This document shows, piece after piece, positions 1 through 9,103 of a stretch of DNA of 64,000 bases. Under the pieces are notes generated by a model, which ran no database searches, had not been told where the DNA came from, and worked only from the letters and a program-made list of their open reading frames with translations. Numbering within the stretch: the first letter of the stretch is position 1; the number at the start of each line of letters is the position of its first letter. The DNA lies in the NCBI RefSeq assembly GCF_013179735.1, contig NZ_JABMEG010000001.1, forward strand, positions 3,286,001 to 3,350,000. The letters run 5' to 3'. Position numbers and translations under genes: made by a program. The stretch is from Permianibacter fluminis (GTDB lineage Bacteria > Pseudomonadota > Gammaproteobacteria > Enterobacterales > Permianibacteraceae).

Positions 1-1048
1 CTTCCCGCGACAGCCACTGGTAATCGGTGGCGCTGCGAATATCAGTTGCCCGCAGTGCAAACAGCAGCAACGAGCCACCAATCACAACGGCAAGAAAGGC
101 CAGAATAAACAGTCCGCGCTCCGGATCAGAGGCAAACGCGTGCACCGAGGTCAGCACACCGGAGCGGACCAGGAAGGTACCGAGCAAGCTGAGCGAGAAC
201 GCAAAAATCGCCAGCAGCACCGTCCAGGCTTTGAAGCCGTCGCGCTTTTCGGTGACCGCCAACGAATGAATCAGCGCCGTTCCGGCCAACCACGGCATGA
301 ACGACGCGTTCTCGACCGGATCCCAGAACCACCAGCCGCCCCAACCAAGTTCGTAATACGCCCACCAGGAACCGAGCGTGATTCCCGCCGTCAGGAAAAT
401 CCACGCCGCCGTTGTCCACGGCCGCGACCAGCGTGCCCAGGCGCTATCGAGTTTGCCACCGAGCAAGGCGGCTATGGCAAAAGCAAATGCAACCGAAAAC
501 CCGACATAGCCCATGTACAACATTGGCGGATGCACGATCAAACCAAAATCCTGCAGCAGCGGATTCAGATCGCGACCTTCAACCGGAAACATCGGCAAGG
601 TACGAACAAACGGATTGGAGGTAAAAATCATGAAGCTCAGAAAACCCACCGCGACGATGCCCATGATCGACAGCACGCGTGCGCTCAGCACGATCGGCAG
701 CTGCGCGCTGCGACGGGCAACAGCATAAGTCCAGCCGGACAGCACCAGCGCCCACAGTAGCAAGGAGCCTTCGTGCGCACCCCACACCGCTGACAACCGA
801 TAGTAAATCGGCAATTGCGAGTTGGAGTTGCTGGCGACGTAATGCACGGTAAAATCATTGCTGGCAAACGCATACGCCAGACAGGAAAAGCTCAGCACCA
901 GTAACAGGAACTGCACCGTTGCTGCCGGCTTCGCCACTTGCATCCAGCCGACATCACCACGGTAGCTGCCAACCATCGGCACCACCGCCTGCACCAGCGC
1001 CACCAGCAGCGCCAGTATCAGCGCAAAATGACCAAGCTCGGGGATCAT
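1..1048 (-). CDS. ccmF: Cytochrome c maturation heme lyase CcmF, N-terminal part (cut by window edge)
   Basis: CcmF is the large inner-membrane subunit that, with CcmH, attaches heme from CcmE to apocytochrome c in the periplasm (System I). The visible 349 codons begin [20 protein letters not shown] and are almost continuous membrane helices. The tryptophan-rich WWD heme-handling motif is visible as [12 protein letters not shown], preceded by the family's [15 protein letters not shown] stretch. The ATG overlaps the TGA of ccmE as ATGA, which fixes the start and suggests translational coupling. The C-terminal part lies outside the window. Identity is very sure. Confidence 0.97.
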   Translation of the reverse strand, partial: MIPELGHFALILALLVALVQAVVPMVGSYRGDVGWMQVAKPAATVQFLLLVLSFSCLAYAFASNDFTVHYVASNSNSQLPIYYRLSAVWGAHEGSLLLWALVLSGWTYAVARRSAQLPIVLSARVLSIMGIVAVGFLSFMIFTSNPFVRTLPMFPVEGRDLNPLLQDFGLIVHPPMLYMGYVGFSVAFAFAIAALLGGKLDSAWARWSRPWTTAAWIFLTAGITLGSWWAYYELGWGGWWFWDPVENASFMPWLAGTALIHSLAVTEKRDGFKAWTVLLAIFAFSLSLLGTFLVRSGVLTSVHAFASDPERGLFILAFLAVVIGGSLLLFALRATDIRSATDYQWLSRE

Positions 1049-1671
1049 GGCGTGGTTCCTGTCGTTGTGGGATCAGCTGTGGGATCAGTTCTTGAATCAA
1101 TTGCAGAGCCGGTTGTCGGCTCAACCGGTGGCAACGCGTCCGGTTGCGACTCATACGCTGCGGCACCCGCGGCGCGTTCCTGCTGGAGCTTGGCTTTCGC
1201 GCGGGCTTCGGCATCCTTGATCGCCGAGGCGACTTCCGGTGACATGTAATTTTCGTCGTGCTTGGCCAGAATCTGGCTGGCTTGCACCGTGCTGTCGGCG
1301 TTGAGTTTGCCAACCCCGATGATGCCCTGCCCTTCGCGGAACAAATCCGGCAGGATGCCTTCGTAGAACACCGTGACTTCGCTTTCGGTGTCGGACAATT
1401 TGAATTGCACTTTCAGCGAACTCGGATCGCGTTTGACGCTGCCCTTGACCACCAGGCCACCGATATTGATGGTGCGCTCAAGACCGGCTTGTTGCAGCGC
1501 CTCACCCTTGACGATTTGGGTTGGCGTATAGAAAAAATTGATGTTTTGTCGCATCGCATACAGCACCAACGCCAATCCGGCCGCGACCGCAAACACACTG
1601 CCCAGCACCAACAGCAAGCGCCGCTTGCGTTCCGGTTTCATCATCGGTTTCGACATTGGCTTAGACATCAA
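1045..1671 (-). CDS. ccmE: Cytochrome c maturation heme chaperone CcmE
   Basis: Periplasmic heme chaperone anchored by one N-terminal helix (about residues 19-40 after a Met/Lys-rich start). It receives heme from CcmC and passes it to CcmF. The covalent heme-binding histidine is H138 in the motif LAKHDENYM, with Y143 as the usual axial ligand. At 208 aa it is longer than most CcmE proteins because of a variable acidic, Pro/Thr-rich tail after about residue 170. It overlaps ccmD upstream and ccmF downstream by 4 nt. The first codons are Met-rich ([14 protein letters not shown]), so the exact initiation codon is uncertain by up to ten residues. Confidence 0.97.
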   Translation of the reverse strand: MMSKPMSKPMMKPERKRRLLLVLGSVFAVAAGLALVLYAMRQNINFFYTPTQIVKGEALQQAGLERTINIGGLVVKGSVKRDPSSLKVQFKLSDTESEVTVFYEGILPDLFREGQGIIGVGKLNADSTVQASQILAKHDENYMSPEVASAIKDAEARAKAKLQQERAAGAAAYESQPDALPPVEPTTGSAIDSRTDPTADPTTTGTTP

Positions 1672-1892
1672 GACATTCCCCGCTCATCCGATTGTGCATC
1701 CAGCTGCTCGCGGCGATAAAACGCCTGCAGCCGTGTGCGCAGTTGGCGCCGACGCACCACCGGCTCCAGCAACAAGAAAAGAAAAATCAGCAAGCCGACA
1801 CCGTAGGCCAGCCAGACATAAAAACCGTGGCCACCCATCGCCAGAAAATCGGCGAATGAGCTAAAGCCTGAGCGCAGCGGTTCGGAATTCAT
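1668..1892 (-). CDS. ccmD: Heme exporter protein CcmD
   Basis: Small single-pass membrane protein (74 aa) that helps release holo-CcmE from the CcmABC complex. It shows the family pattern: a short N-terminus containing FADFLAMGGHGFYVW, one helix (about residues 26-43, YGVGLLIFLFLLLE), then a basic cytoplasmic tail rich in Arg. It overlaps ccmC upstream (ATGA) and ccmE downstream. CcmD sequences are weakly conserved, but size, topology and position between ccmC and ccmE make the call firm. Confidence 0.93.
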   Translation of the reverse strand: MNSEPLRSGFSSFADFLAMGGHGFYVWLAYGVGLLIFLFLLLEPVVRRRQLRTRLQAFYRREQLDAQSDERGMS

Positions 1893-2638
1893 TTGACCAA
1901 CTCCCGCACCCAGCTGGCCTGCCGCTCACGCCACAGCACTTCATTGCGGGCCCGGCGAAACAGCAAGGCAAAGAAAAACACGAAACTGGCAGCAATCATC
2001 ACCAGCAGGGCCGCCAGCATCTGGGCATCAATCGTCGGCTTGCTGAAGCGCGAGATGGTCGCACCCTGATGCAGCGTGTACCACCAGTCCACCGAGAAGT
2101 GAATGACCGGCACATTGATCACACCAACCATGGCCAGCACGCCGGCGGCGCGATCACCAGTCTGAATGTCATCAAAGGCATGCCGCAGCGCGATGAAGCC
2201 AAAATACAAAAACAGCAGAATCAGTTCGGAAGTAATCCGGGCATCCCACACCCACCAGGTGTTCCAGGTCGGTTTGCCCCAGACGGCGCCGGTAAACAAC
2301 GCCAAAAAGGTAAAGCAGGCGCCAATCGGCGCGGCCGCAGCGGCAACGGCGTGGGCGAATTTGATTTTCCAGATGTAGCCAACCGCAGCGGCAGTTGCCA
2401 TCAAGACATAGCCAAACATCGACAGGAACGCGGCTGGCACATGCAGGTACATGATCCGCACCGAATTGCCTTGCTGATAATCCGGCGGCGACAAATACAA
2501 ACCTTGCACCAGACCGTAGCTGAACAACAGCGCCGAAATGCCGAACAGCCATGGCAACCAGCGGCCGCTGATGTCGTAAAACCATTTGGGCGATGCCCAT
2601 TTGTGAAACCAGGTCCAAGTGGCCATGCTTTTTCTCAT
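1889..2638 (-). CDS. ccmC: Heme transporter/heme-handling protein CcmC
   Basis: Six-helix inner-membrane protein that loads heme onto CcmE. The WWD motif is present as WNTWWVWDARIT (residues 125-136), flanked by the conserved histidines H66 (YLHVPAA) and H180 (VIHFSVDWW). 249 aa is normal. Two start codons are possible (2638, or ATG at 2626 giving MATWTWFHKW); neither has a strong Shine-Dalgarno sequence. Unlike the other ccm genes it does not overlap its upstream neighbour, because a small unrelated gene sits between it and ccmB. Confidence 0.96.
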   Translation of the reverse strand: MRKSMATWTWFHKWASPKWFYDISGRWLPWLFGISALLFSYGLVQGLYLSPPDYQQGNSVRIMYLHVPAAFLSMFGYVLMATAAAVGYIWKIKFAHAVAAAAAPIGACFTFLALFTGAVWGKPTWNTWWVWDARITSELILLFLYFGFIALRHAFDDIQTGDRAAGVLAMVGVINVPVIHFSVDWWYTLHQGATISRFSKPTIDAQMLAALLVMIAASFVFFFALLFRRARNEVLWRERQASWVRELVK

Positions 2639-2689
2639 TAGCGCATGAATTAATCCGAGCTCCGAAGCGGCTTCGACTCGAATAAATGT

Positions 2690-3031
2690 TTAAATACCAA
2701 ACCGCTGCACCACGGACGCGCACGCAGGCAGAGCTTGCGGTGTTGCCCATGCAATTGCAGATTGTATCTCCGGCTCCAGTCTCGCCAATGCTTCAGGAGC
2801 CCAGTATGCCCGAACAGACCCAATTGGCAGAGCATCGATCTCCGACGAAATCGCAGTGAAAATCAAAAAGTCTGGATCACAGCTATCAATCTCAACCTCC
2901 CAGCGAAGTGACGCAAGGGAATGACAGCCCTCCAAGACAGGCACCTCACCAGCAATGATGCCTGCAGCGATCTCGGCGGCTTGCCGGCGAACGCACATTA
3001 CGTACTGTTCGTGTGTCATGCGCTCGATCAT
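2690..3031 (-). CDS. Small hypothetical protein inserted in the ccm operon
   Basis: A 113-aa protein I do not recognise. It has no signal peptide or membrane helix. It looks like a compact alpha/beta cytoplasmic protein, with a helix at the start (QYVMCVRRQAAEIAAGIIAG), a middle strand region and a Cys near the end. It lies between ccmB (77 nt gap) and ccmC (51 nt gap), whereas all other neighbouring ccm genes overlap or abut, so it looks like an insertion that left the operon frame intact. An alternative start is ATG at 3019. There is no evidence for a role in heme export. Confidence 0.6.
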   Translation of the reverse strand: MIERMTHEQYVMCVRRQAAEIAAGIIAGEVPVLEGCHSLASLRWEVEIDSCDPDFLIFTAISSEIDALPIGSVRAYWAPEALARLEPEIQSAIAWATPQALPACASVVQRFGI

Positions 3032-3107
3032 TGAGGCTTAATTCTCTATTTCATTGACTTACAAGCGCTGAGTCCCAAATACGGGGCTCGTTTCAACGCT
3101 GTTTGTC

Positions 3108-3770
3108 CTAACTGCTAATCGATACTTTCAGCGCCGCACCGGCTGCCAATGGCGCCAGCCCCAGTGCAAACAACAGCAAGGCACCCAACAAGGCCAGCTG
3201 GCCATTGTACGGCAGGCCTTGCGCGGCCGCTGTGACGGCGCTGGCACCAAAAATCAAAACCGGAATCAGCAACGGCAACACCAGCAGCGCCAGCAGCACC
3301 GCGCCACGGCGCAAACCGACCGTCAGACTCATGCCAACGCTGCCGATCAGACAAAATACCGGCGTGCCGAGCAGCAAACTGGCCAGCAGTGCCGGCCAGG
3401 CCGCGACCGGCAAGGCCAAGGTGGTTGCCAGCACCGGTGTCAGCACGAGCAGCGGTACGGCACACAACAACCACTGCGCCAGCGCTTTCGCCAAGGCGAT
3501 CAAGGCCGGCGAGCGGCTGACCAGCAACAGTTGTTCGAGACTGCCGTCTTCAAAATCGCCGCGGTAAAACAATTCCAGCGTCAGCATGTTGGCAAACAGC
3601 GCCGCGACCCACAGCACACCGGGGGCAATTTTGGCCAGATCGGCGGGCTCCGGCGACACCGCAAACGGAAACAGCGACACCACCAACAGGAAAAATACCA
3701 GCGGGTTGGCGAGCTCAGCCGGTCGCCGCAGCGCCAACTTCAATTCACGGCGCAGCAGGATCATCAGCAT
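3108..3770 (-). CDS. ccmB: Heme exporter permease CcmB
   Basis: Permease partner of CcmA; the CcmABC complex uses ATP to release holo-CcmE. The protein begins MLMILLRRELKLALRRP, a typical CcmB start, and has six membrane helices with the family stretch PLVFFLLVVSLFPFAVSPEP. The open frame extends upstream, but the ATG at 3770 overlaps the end of ccmA by 7 nt and gives the usual length of about 220 aa. Confidence 0.96.
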   Translation of the reverse strand: MLMILLRRELKLALRRPAELANPLVFFLLVVSLFPFAVSPEPADLAKIAPGVLWVAALFANMLTLELFYRGDFEDGSLEQLLLVSRSPALIALAKALAQWLLCAVPLLVLTPVLATTLALPVAAWPALLASLLLGTPVFCLIGSVGMSLTVGLRRGAVLLALLVLPLLIPVLIFGASAVTAAAQGLPYNGQLALLGALLLFALGLAPLAAGAALKVSISS

Positions 3771-4414
3771 GGCCGTGCTCCGAGTACCAGCTCGCGCAGC
3801 GGTTTGGCCGTTGCCACCGGTTGATGGCTGGTCAGCAGCACCGTGCCGCCTTGGTCGACAAAGGCGTCGATTTGCTGACAAAGCCAGGCCGCGGCTTTGA
3901 CGTCGAGCGCGGCAAACGGTTCATCGAGCAACCACAAACCGGCCGGTTCAATCAGCAGGCGAGCCAGTCCCACCCGACGCTTCTGTCCGGCCGACAAACT
4001 GCCAACCCGGGCATCGAAATATCGCGCCAAGCCAACCGCTTGCAAGGCATCGGCATACGAGCGGCGCGCCGCCTGACCGGACAGCTGCAACAAAAACGCG
4101 AGATTTTCTTCTACGGTCAGTTCCGGCTTCAGGCCCAGCGCATGACCGAGATAAATCACCCGGCAATCCGCCGCAATGTGAAAGTCGCCGGTCAGCGCCG
4201 GCGCGATGCCGGCCAGTACTCGCAGCAAGCTGGTTTTGCCGGCGCCGTTGGCACCGAGCAGGTGCACGCCCTCGCCCGCTGCCAGTGCAAAATTGAGCGC
4301 AGTGATCAGCACCCGATCGCCGCGCTGCACGGATAAATCACGAACCGCCAGACGCGGCTCGGCAGCATCGTCTGTTGCGGCCGCAGCAGTTTGCCCCATC
4401 ACCGGATCCGTCAT
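3764..4414 (-). CDS. ccmA: Heme exporter ATP-binding protein CcmA
   Basis: ABC ATPase of the CcmABC complex. Walker A is GANGAGKTSLLR (about residues 54-65), the signature is SLSAGQKRRVGLARL, and Walker B is LWLLDEPFAALD, followed by the switch His in LLTSHQ. The 216-aa length is typical. Its first codon overlaps the stop of the upstream mogA-like gene (ATGA), so the operon order is mogA-ccmA-ccmB-small gene-ccmC-ccmD-ccmE-ccmF. Confidence 0.97.
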   Translation of the reverse strand: MTDPVMGQTAAAATDDAAEPRLAVRDLSVQRGDRVLITALNFALAAGEGVHLLGANGAGKTSLLRVLAGIAPALTGDFHIAADCRVIYLGHALGLKPELTVEENLAFLLQLSGQAARRSYADALQAVGLARYFDARVGSLSAGQKRRVGLARLLIEPAGLWLLDEPFAALDVKAAAWLCQQIDAFVDQGGTVLLTSHQPVATAKPLRELVLGARPC

Positions 4415-4995
4415 GAAGATTTCGGCCGGAAAGCTTGGATGACTGCCGCCTGCGTTTCCAGATACGGGCCGCCGATCAGATCAATGCAATACGGAATGGC
4501 CGGCATCACCGCTTCGAGGCAATCGCGGATCGCGCTGGGTTTGCCCGGCAGATTGATGATCAGGGTTTGGCCGGAGGTTCCGGCAATTTGGCGCGACAGA
4601 ATCGCGGTCGGCACCACTTTCAAACTGACCGCCCGCATCTGTTCACCAAACCCGTCGAGAATGCGCTCGCACACCGCTGCGGTCGCTTCCGGCGTCACAT
4701 CGCGCGGCGCCGGGCCAGTGCCGCCGGTCGTGACGATCAGGCAACAGCCGGCATCACGCAAATCGCGCAACGTGACTTCGATCAGGGTTTGCTCATCGGG
4801 AATGACGCGCGCCAGCGGTTCGAACGGCGTGCTCAGCATGCGTTGCAATTCGGCGAGGATGGCCGGACCGCCCTTGTCTTCGTATTCACCGCGACTGGCG
4901 CGATCGGAGACGGTGACAATGCCGATTTTGACAAGGCCGGCGCGCGGCGAAACGGCGCCCGGACGATCCGACTGAGGTGGGACGGGTGCTGACAA
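4411..4995 (-). CDS. mogA: Molybdopterin adenylyltransferase MogA
   Basis: Adenylates molybdopterin before molybdenum insertion during molybdenum cofactor synthesis (cytoplasm). Family motifs: KIGIVTVSDRASRGEYEDKG near the start, the substrate-binding TTGGTGPAPRDVTPEAT loop, PTAILSRQ, and LIINLPGKPSAI. The C-terminus AFRPKSS matches the E. coli MogA pattern. No ATG is well placed; I chose a TTG at 4995 because GGAG lies 8 nt upstream, whereas upstream alternatives (ATG at 5055, TTG at 5094) lack a ribosome site. It heads the ccm operon, although the two pathways are not directly connected. Confidence 0.9.
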   Translation of the reverse strand: MSAPVPPQSDRPGAVSPRAGLVKIGIVTVSDRASRGEYEDKGGPAILAELQRMLSTPFEPLARVIPDEQTLIEVTLRDLRDAGCCLIVTTGGTGPAPRDVTPEATAAVCERILDGFGEQMRAVSLKVVPTAILSRQIAGTSGQTLIINLPGKPSAIRDCLEAVMPAIPYCIDLIGGPYLETQAAVIQAFRPKSS

Positions 4996-5243
4996 ACGTC
5001 TGACTCCGAAAAACGACCGGGAACGCGAGGCGCCTATAATACCAGCCAACGTCATGATATAGGCCGGGTCCGGCGCAGCCCGGATCTGGATCAAGTCAAG
5101 GCCGGAGAATTTTGGCCGATACCGTGATCATAACTGGCGACTAAATGTCCACCCGACCGCGCAGCCAGCGAGTTGGGTAAGCAAGCAGCCCACTAATCCG
5201 GCGCTAGGCCAATCAGGCACCACGTCAATCAGGTAAGCCCGCG
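4996..5243. other. Divergent intergenic region between mogA-ccm and the fliK-like gene
   Basis: About 250 nt separating divergent transcription units. A perfect TATAAT lies at 5035-5040 on the plus strand, about 200 nt before the fliK-like gene, but no good -35 box precedes it at standard spacing. No hairpin with a T tract was seen. Confidence 0.35.
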
Positions 5244-6725
5244 ATGGTAAAACCGACCTTGCCCATCATGCCCAGTCCGGCCATCACGGTCTCGGACGTG
5301 CGGGCGCCGCGGCAATTGGCCGATTCCGGCCAGCTGAAAAGCTGGCAAGCCGGCGCGATCATGGACGTGGTGGTCAATCGCCGAGACGGCGCGCTGCTGA
5401 TGCTTGATACCGGCAAAGGCGTGGTCGGGCTGCCGGTGCCGGCCGACGCCGGTTTCAAACCCGGCACGGCGCTGCAGCTGCAGGTGTTGACCCTGACACC
5501 GCTGCAACTGCAGCTGCGACCGGCACCGGCACCGACACCGACCACCGCCGGCAGCTTGACGGCGGCAGCCGGCGCGCTCGTTGAAACGCTTGCGGCGGGC
5601 GCCGTCACAACCAGCAATGCCACAACCAGCACCGCCACAACAGTTCCGGGCACGCCGCCGAATCCGATTTCTCCCGCGCCAATGCCGCAGCTTGCTGGCG
5701 ATCCGATCGCCAATCTGGCGGCGCAATTGAAAGCCCTGTTGCAACCGGCCGCGAGTCAAATCGATCCGGCAAAACTGGCACCGCTGCCGCAGCGCTTGAC
5801 CGAATGGCTGGCCCGCTTGCCGCCAACCATGCTGGCTGATGACGCACTGCCCACCTCGCCGCTGCCGCAATCGCTGCCGGTACCGACCAGCGCCGACTGG
5901 CCGAAGCTGGCCAGTTCACTGCTTGCCAGCTGGCCGAACCCACAACAGGCCGGCGAACCGGAATCGCTGGAGCATCTGCTGCGCCAAGCGCTATTTGCGG
6001 AACCCGCGACAAACCGCCAAACCAACCCCGGCAGCCTTGCCGGCGCCTTTGCTGGCGCCGGTAACGGAACGACATCCGCCAACGACTGGCTCGGCACCGT
6101 CCTGCGCCTGCTGATCAGCCTGCCAGCAACGTCAGCGTCAGTCAGCACACCACCGGCACCAGCTTCATCGTCAAGTAATACAGCGACTGTGATCACGGCC
6201 ACTGTGAAAACCGGCGCCGAAACCGATGACAGCAACCCGCTGCCCGGCGTGCTGCCACCACTGCCGGACGATGTAATCGAGCAACTGGCCAGTCTGCTCG
6301 GCCGCAGCCAGCAACATTGGCTGAGCAATGTTCAAGCTGACCCGCGCGCGCAGCCGCTGTACGGCGAATTGCTGCTGCGTCAGGGCGAGCGACTGGATCC
6401 GTTTGAACTGAGTGTGCGGGAAGACGCCAGCCAGGCCGAGCGCGACGCACCCGCACGAGCCATCCATCATGTCGTGCGCCTGCGTTTCGATTTGCCCGGT
6501 CTGGGCGTGTGCCAATTTTTGCTGGATTTGCAGGCCGATGATTTGCAGCTGCATTTCTACAGCGAGCAAGCCGCAACGGTGGAGCTGTTCAATCACCATC
6601 TGGATACGCTGGCGGCGACGCTGGCAGCCGATGCCATACATCTCAATGCCGTGCAAAGTCATCGGGTTGAGCAATTGCCGGCGCTGCAATTGCCGGCCGC
6701 GCAGGGTTTTCATGTCCGGGCCTGA
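5244..6725 (+). CDS. FliK-like flagellar hook-length control family protein
   Basis: A 493-aa protein with the FliK layout: a globular N-terminal region (residues 1-75), a long Pro/Ala/Thr-rich low-complexity middle (about 90-160 and 290-330), and a conserved C-terminal domain (about 390-480) with RLRFDLPGLGVCQFLLDLQ, resembling the Flg_hook fold that contacts FlhB. It overlaps by 14 nt a gene for a lone FlhB C-terminal domain. A fliK-like plus flhB-like pair next to ccm genes is known from pseudomonads. Whether it sets hook length, or has another role in flagellar export, cannot be told from sequence. An alternative start is ATG at 5268. Confidence 0.75.
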   Translation: MVKPTLPIMPSPAITVSDVRAPRQLADSGQLKSWQAGAIMDVVVNRRDGALLMLDTGKGVVGLPVPADAGFKPGTALQLQVLTLTPLQLQLRPAPAPTPTTAGSLTAAAGALVETLAAGAVTTSNATTSTATTVPGTPPNPISPAPMPQLAGDPIANLAAQLKALLQPAASQIDPAKLAPLPQRLTEWLARLPPTMLADDALPTSPLPQSLPVPTSADWPKLASSLLASWPNPQQAGEPESLEHLLRQALFAEPATNRQTNPGSLAGAFAGAGNGTTSANDWLGTVLRLLISLPATSASVSTPPAPASSSSNTATVITATVKTGAETDDSNPLPGVLPPLPDDVIEQLASLLGRSQQHWLSNVQADPRAQPLYGELLLRQGERLDPFELSVREDASQAERDAPARAIHHVVRLRFDLPGLGVCQFLLDLQADDLQLHFYSEQAATVELFNHHLDTLAATLAADAIHLNAVQSHRVEQLPALQLPAAQGFHVRA

Positions 6726-7020
6726 AACCGCAGCGAATGAACCGGGCGCTAGCGATGCCGGCAGCGCCCGAACGGCGGCCGCGCTGAAATATGATGGCGA
6801 CAGCGCACCGCGCCTGATCGCCAAAGGCCGTGGCGATCTGGCGGAACAAATCATCGCCTTGGCCCAGCAACATGGCGTCTACCTGCACGAAGATCCGGTG
6901 CTGGCGCAGGCGCTGCAGCAATTGCGATTGAATCAGGAGATCCCGCGCAAACTGTATGTCGCGATAGCCCGGGTCATTGCCTTTGCTTATTTCCTGCAAG
7001 GCAAGACACCGCAGCGCTGA
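6712..7020 (+). CDS. FlhB C-terminal-domain-like protein (EscU/YscU/HrcU family)
   Basis: A 102-aa protein that matches only the cytoplasmic C-terminal part of FlhB-type export switch proteins: AAALKYDGDSAPRLIAKGRG, a central helix, and DPVLAQALQQLRLNQEIPRKLYVAIARVIAFAY. The membrane domain and the NPTH autocleavage loop are absent, so it may mimic the cleaved FlhB-C fragment. The ATG lies inside the end of the upstream gene (14-nt overlap), pointing to a coupled pair with the FliK-like protein. Confidence 0.85.
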   Translation: MSGPETAANEPGASDAGSARTAAALKYDGDSAPRLIAKGRGDLAEQIIALAQQHGVYLHEDPVLAQALQQLRLNQEIPRKLYVAIARVIAFAYFLQGKTPQR

Positions 7021-7054
7021 GCGGCAAACGTTTTTCGGTAAAATAAAGAAGACC

Positions 7055-7090
7055 AAACAAAAACGCCGGCGATTGCCGGCGTTTTTGTTT
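7055..7090. terminator. Bidirectional rho-independent terminator
   Basis: A perfect 16-bp stem (AAACAAAAACGCCGGC and its complement) with a GATT loop. The A tract on one side and T tract on the other make it work in both directions. It separates the plus-strand flhB-like gene from the convergent PiT transporter gene. Confidence 0.93.
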
Positions 7091-7112
7091 TGCGAGACGG
7101 TCGCGTCAACGA

Positions 7113-8135
7113 TCAGAACAACTGCTGGCCAACATACCAGGCAATCGCGGCAACAAACGCCGATGCCGGAATGGTCAACAGCCAGGCCCAGACGATATTG
7201 CCGGCCACGCCCCAACGCACGGCGTTGACGCCCTGACTGGAACCAACACCGACAATCGCACCGGTAATGGTGTGCGTGGTCGACACCGGAATACCGAACG
7301 ACGAGGCCAGGAACAACGTGATCGCGCCACCGGTTTCGGCACAGAAACCACCCACCGGCTTCAGCGGAGTAATTTTCTGGCCCATGGTTTTGACGATGCG
7401 CCAGCCGCCGAACATGGTGCCTAGGCCGATGGTGATGTAACAGGCGATCACCACCCACGGCGGAATGTGATCTGGCGTGGCCTGCAGCCAGTGCGGCACA
7501 ACATCCGGCGATGACAGTGTCGCGGCCATCAGCAACATCCAGATAATACCGGCAGTTTTCTGGGCGTCGTTACCACCATGACCCAAGCTGTACAGCGCCG
7601 CCGAAACCAGCTGCAGGCGTCGGAACCAGCGATCGACCCGGCGCTGCGAGCTGCGGAAAAAGATCCACGACACCGCCAGCATCAGCAGACTGCCGAGCAA
7701 CATGCCAAGCATCGGCGACAGCACGATAAACGTCACGGTCTTGATCAGGCCCGACGAAATCAGCGAACCGGTACCGGCCTTGGCGACCGCCGCACCGACC
7801 AGGCCGCCGATCAAGGCATGCGAAGACGACGACGGGATGCCGTAATACCAGGTAATCAGGTTCCAGGTGATCGCACCGATCAGTGCACCGAAGATCACAT
7901 AGTGATCGACGATCTCCGGATCGATGGTGCCCTTGCCGATGGTCGCCGCAACTTTCAGCGGGAAAATCACGTAGGCAACAAAGTTGAAGAAAGCCGCGAA
8001 CGCGACCGCATAATGCGGCCGCAACACGCCAGTCGATACAACGGTCGCAATCGAGTTGGCGGCGTCATGAAAACCGTTCATGAAATCGAACAGCAGCGCC
8101 AACACGATCAGGAACAGCAGGACCTCGAAGCTCAT
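7113..8135 (-). CDS. Inorganic phosphate transporter, PiT family
   Basis: Low-affinity phosphate permease of the inner membrane, 340 aa, with about ten helices. Both PiT signature repeats are visible: FDFMNGFHDAANSIATVVST near the N-terminus and YSLGHGGNDAQKTAGII in the middle, plus GIPVSTTHTITGAIVG near the end. It follows the PhoU-like gene by 18 nt and is probably cotranscribed with it. Confidence 0.96.
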   Translation of the reverse strand: MSFEVLLFLIVLALLFDFMNGFHDAANSIATVVSTGVLRPHYAVAFAAFFNFVAYVIFPLKVAATIGKGTIDPEIVDHYVIFGALIGAITWNLITWYYGIPSSSSHALIGGLVGAAVAKAGTGSLISSGLIKTVTFIVLSPMLGMLLGSLLMLAVSWIFFRSSQRRVDRWFRRLQLVSAALYSLGHGGNDAQKTAGIIWMLLMAATLSSPDVVPHWLQATPDHIPPWVVIACYITIGLGTMFGGWRIVKTMGQKITPLKPVGGFCAETGGAITLFLASSFGIPVSTTHTITGAIVGVGSSQGVNAVRWGVAGNIVWAWLLTIPASAFVAAIAWYVGQQLF

Positions 8136-8153
8136 GATGGGGGTCCCGGTTCG

Positions 8154-8783
8154 TTAAGCGTTTTCGAGCACGATGCCTTCGATCACATTGGCGACGTCGG
8201 CACAGCGATCGGTGGTGGTTTCGAGCAACTCGTATACCGCTTTCAGCTTGATCAGCTGCTTGGTATCGGTCTCTTCCCGGAACAGTTTGGCCATGCCGGA
8301 ACGCATCACGTGGTCGGCTTCGCCTTCAATGCGGTCGATGTCTTGGCACAGCTTCAGGATGGTCAGTGCGTTGTCCATGTTCGGCAGCAACTTGACCGCT
8401 TCCTGAACCTTGTTGACGCCTTGCTCAATCTGCTCACCGAGCTTCTGGCACTCAGGTGTCAGTTCATGCACATCATACAGATGAATCGACTGGGCGACGT
8501 CTTCCATCAAATCAAGGATGGTGTCGAGACCGGTGATCAGCTGGTGGATGTGGTCACGGTCCAGCGGAGTGATAAAAGTGTGGTGCAGCAGGTTGATGGT
8601 TTCGTGGGTCACTTCATCGGCCCGGCGTTCGACCGCCTCGACCTTGCGCACCCGGCCTTCCAGACCATTGTCCGGGTGTGCCAGCAGGGCCCGCAGTTCG
8701 GCAGCCCCCTCGATAAGCAAACCCGCATGCTTGTTGAAGTAGTCGAAGAACTTGCCTTCGCGCGGCATGAAATTTCCGAACAT
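8154..8783 (-). CDS. PhoU-like DUF47 family protein, partner of PiT transporter
   Basis: A 209-aa all-helical cytoplasmic protein of the DUF47/TIGR00153 family, which is regularly encoded just before pit genes and thought to regulate phosphate uptake. Motifs include GNFMPREGKFFDYFNKHAGL at the start, the E-x-x-AD-metal-binding type repeats VEAVERRADEVTHE and RIEGEADHVMRSG, and DRCADVANVIEGIVLENA at the end. It heads the phoU-like/pit operon. Confidence 0.93.
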   Translation of the reverse strand: MFGNFMPREGKFFDYFNKHAGLLIEGAAELRALLAHPDNGLEGRVRKVEAVERRADEVTHETINLLHHTFITPLDRDHIHQLITGLDTILDLMEDVAQSIHLYDVHELTPECQKLGEQIEQGVNKVQEAVKLLPNMDNALTILKLCQDIDRIEGEADHVMRSGMAKLFREETDTKQLIKLKAVYELLETTTDRCADVANVIEGIVLENA

Positions 8784-8941
8784 GACAGCCCCATGACGGT
8801 TGGATGACGAACGGGCGCCGTTTTACCCGAAACTGTGACAAATGCCCAGCTCAGCCGACAAAAAAAGTCATTTTTGCTTTGAAAAACCGTGGTTTGGATG
8901 GCCATACCTGAGGATCAAACCGTCGGTCGGCTAAACCCAAG

Positions 8942-8963
8942 CTGTCATAAAAATGTCACAAAA
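8942..8963 (+). promoter_or_regulatory. Pho box (PhoB binding site)
   Basis: CTGTCATAAAAATGTCACAA followed by AA matches the 22-nt enterobacterial Pho box consensus at 21 positions; the only mismatch is A for C at position 12. Two direct TGTCA half-sites are 11 bp apart. The box is oriented on the plus strand, away from the phoU-like/pit operon whose start lies 159 nt to the left. A TGCAAT hexamer follows after 9 nt, about where a PhoB-dependent -10 should be. Confidence 0.8.
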
Positions 8964-9103
8964 GAATGGCGATGCAATGTGGTGCGGGTTTGAACCGTTC
9001 AAAAGCAATCGAAACGAAATTGCGGCCGGGACTCGAATGGGTCAGAACCCCTGCGCCCTGAATCTTCAAAATCAGCCGCGGCTATTGCCCCAACAACAAA
9101 AGT

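Noticed and set aside
3032-3115. Integron attC-like sequence near the small gene in the ccm operon
   Set aside because: GTCCTAAC-like fragments do not match the RYYYAAC/GTTRRRY rule and no partner arm was found.
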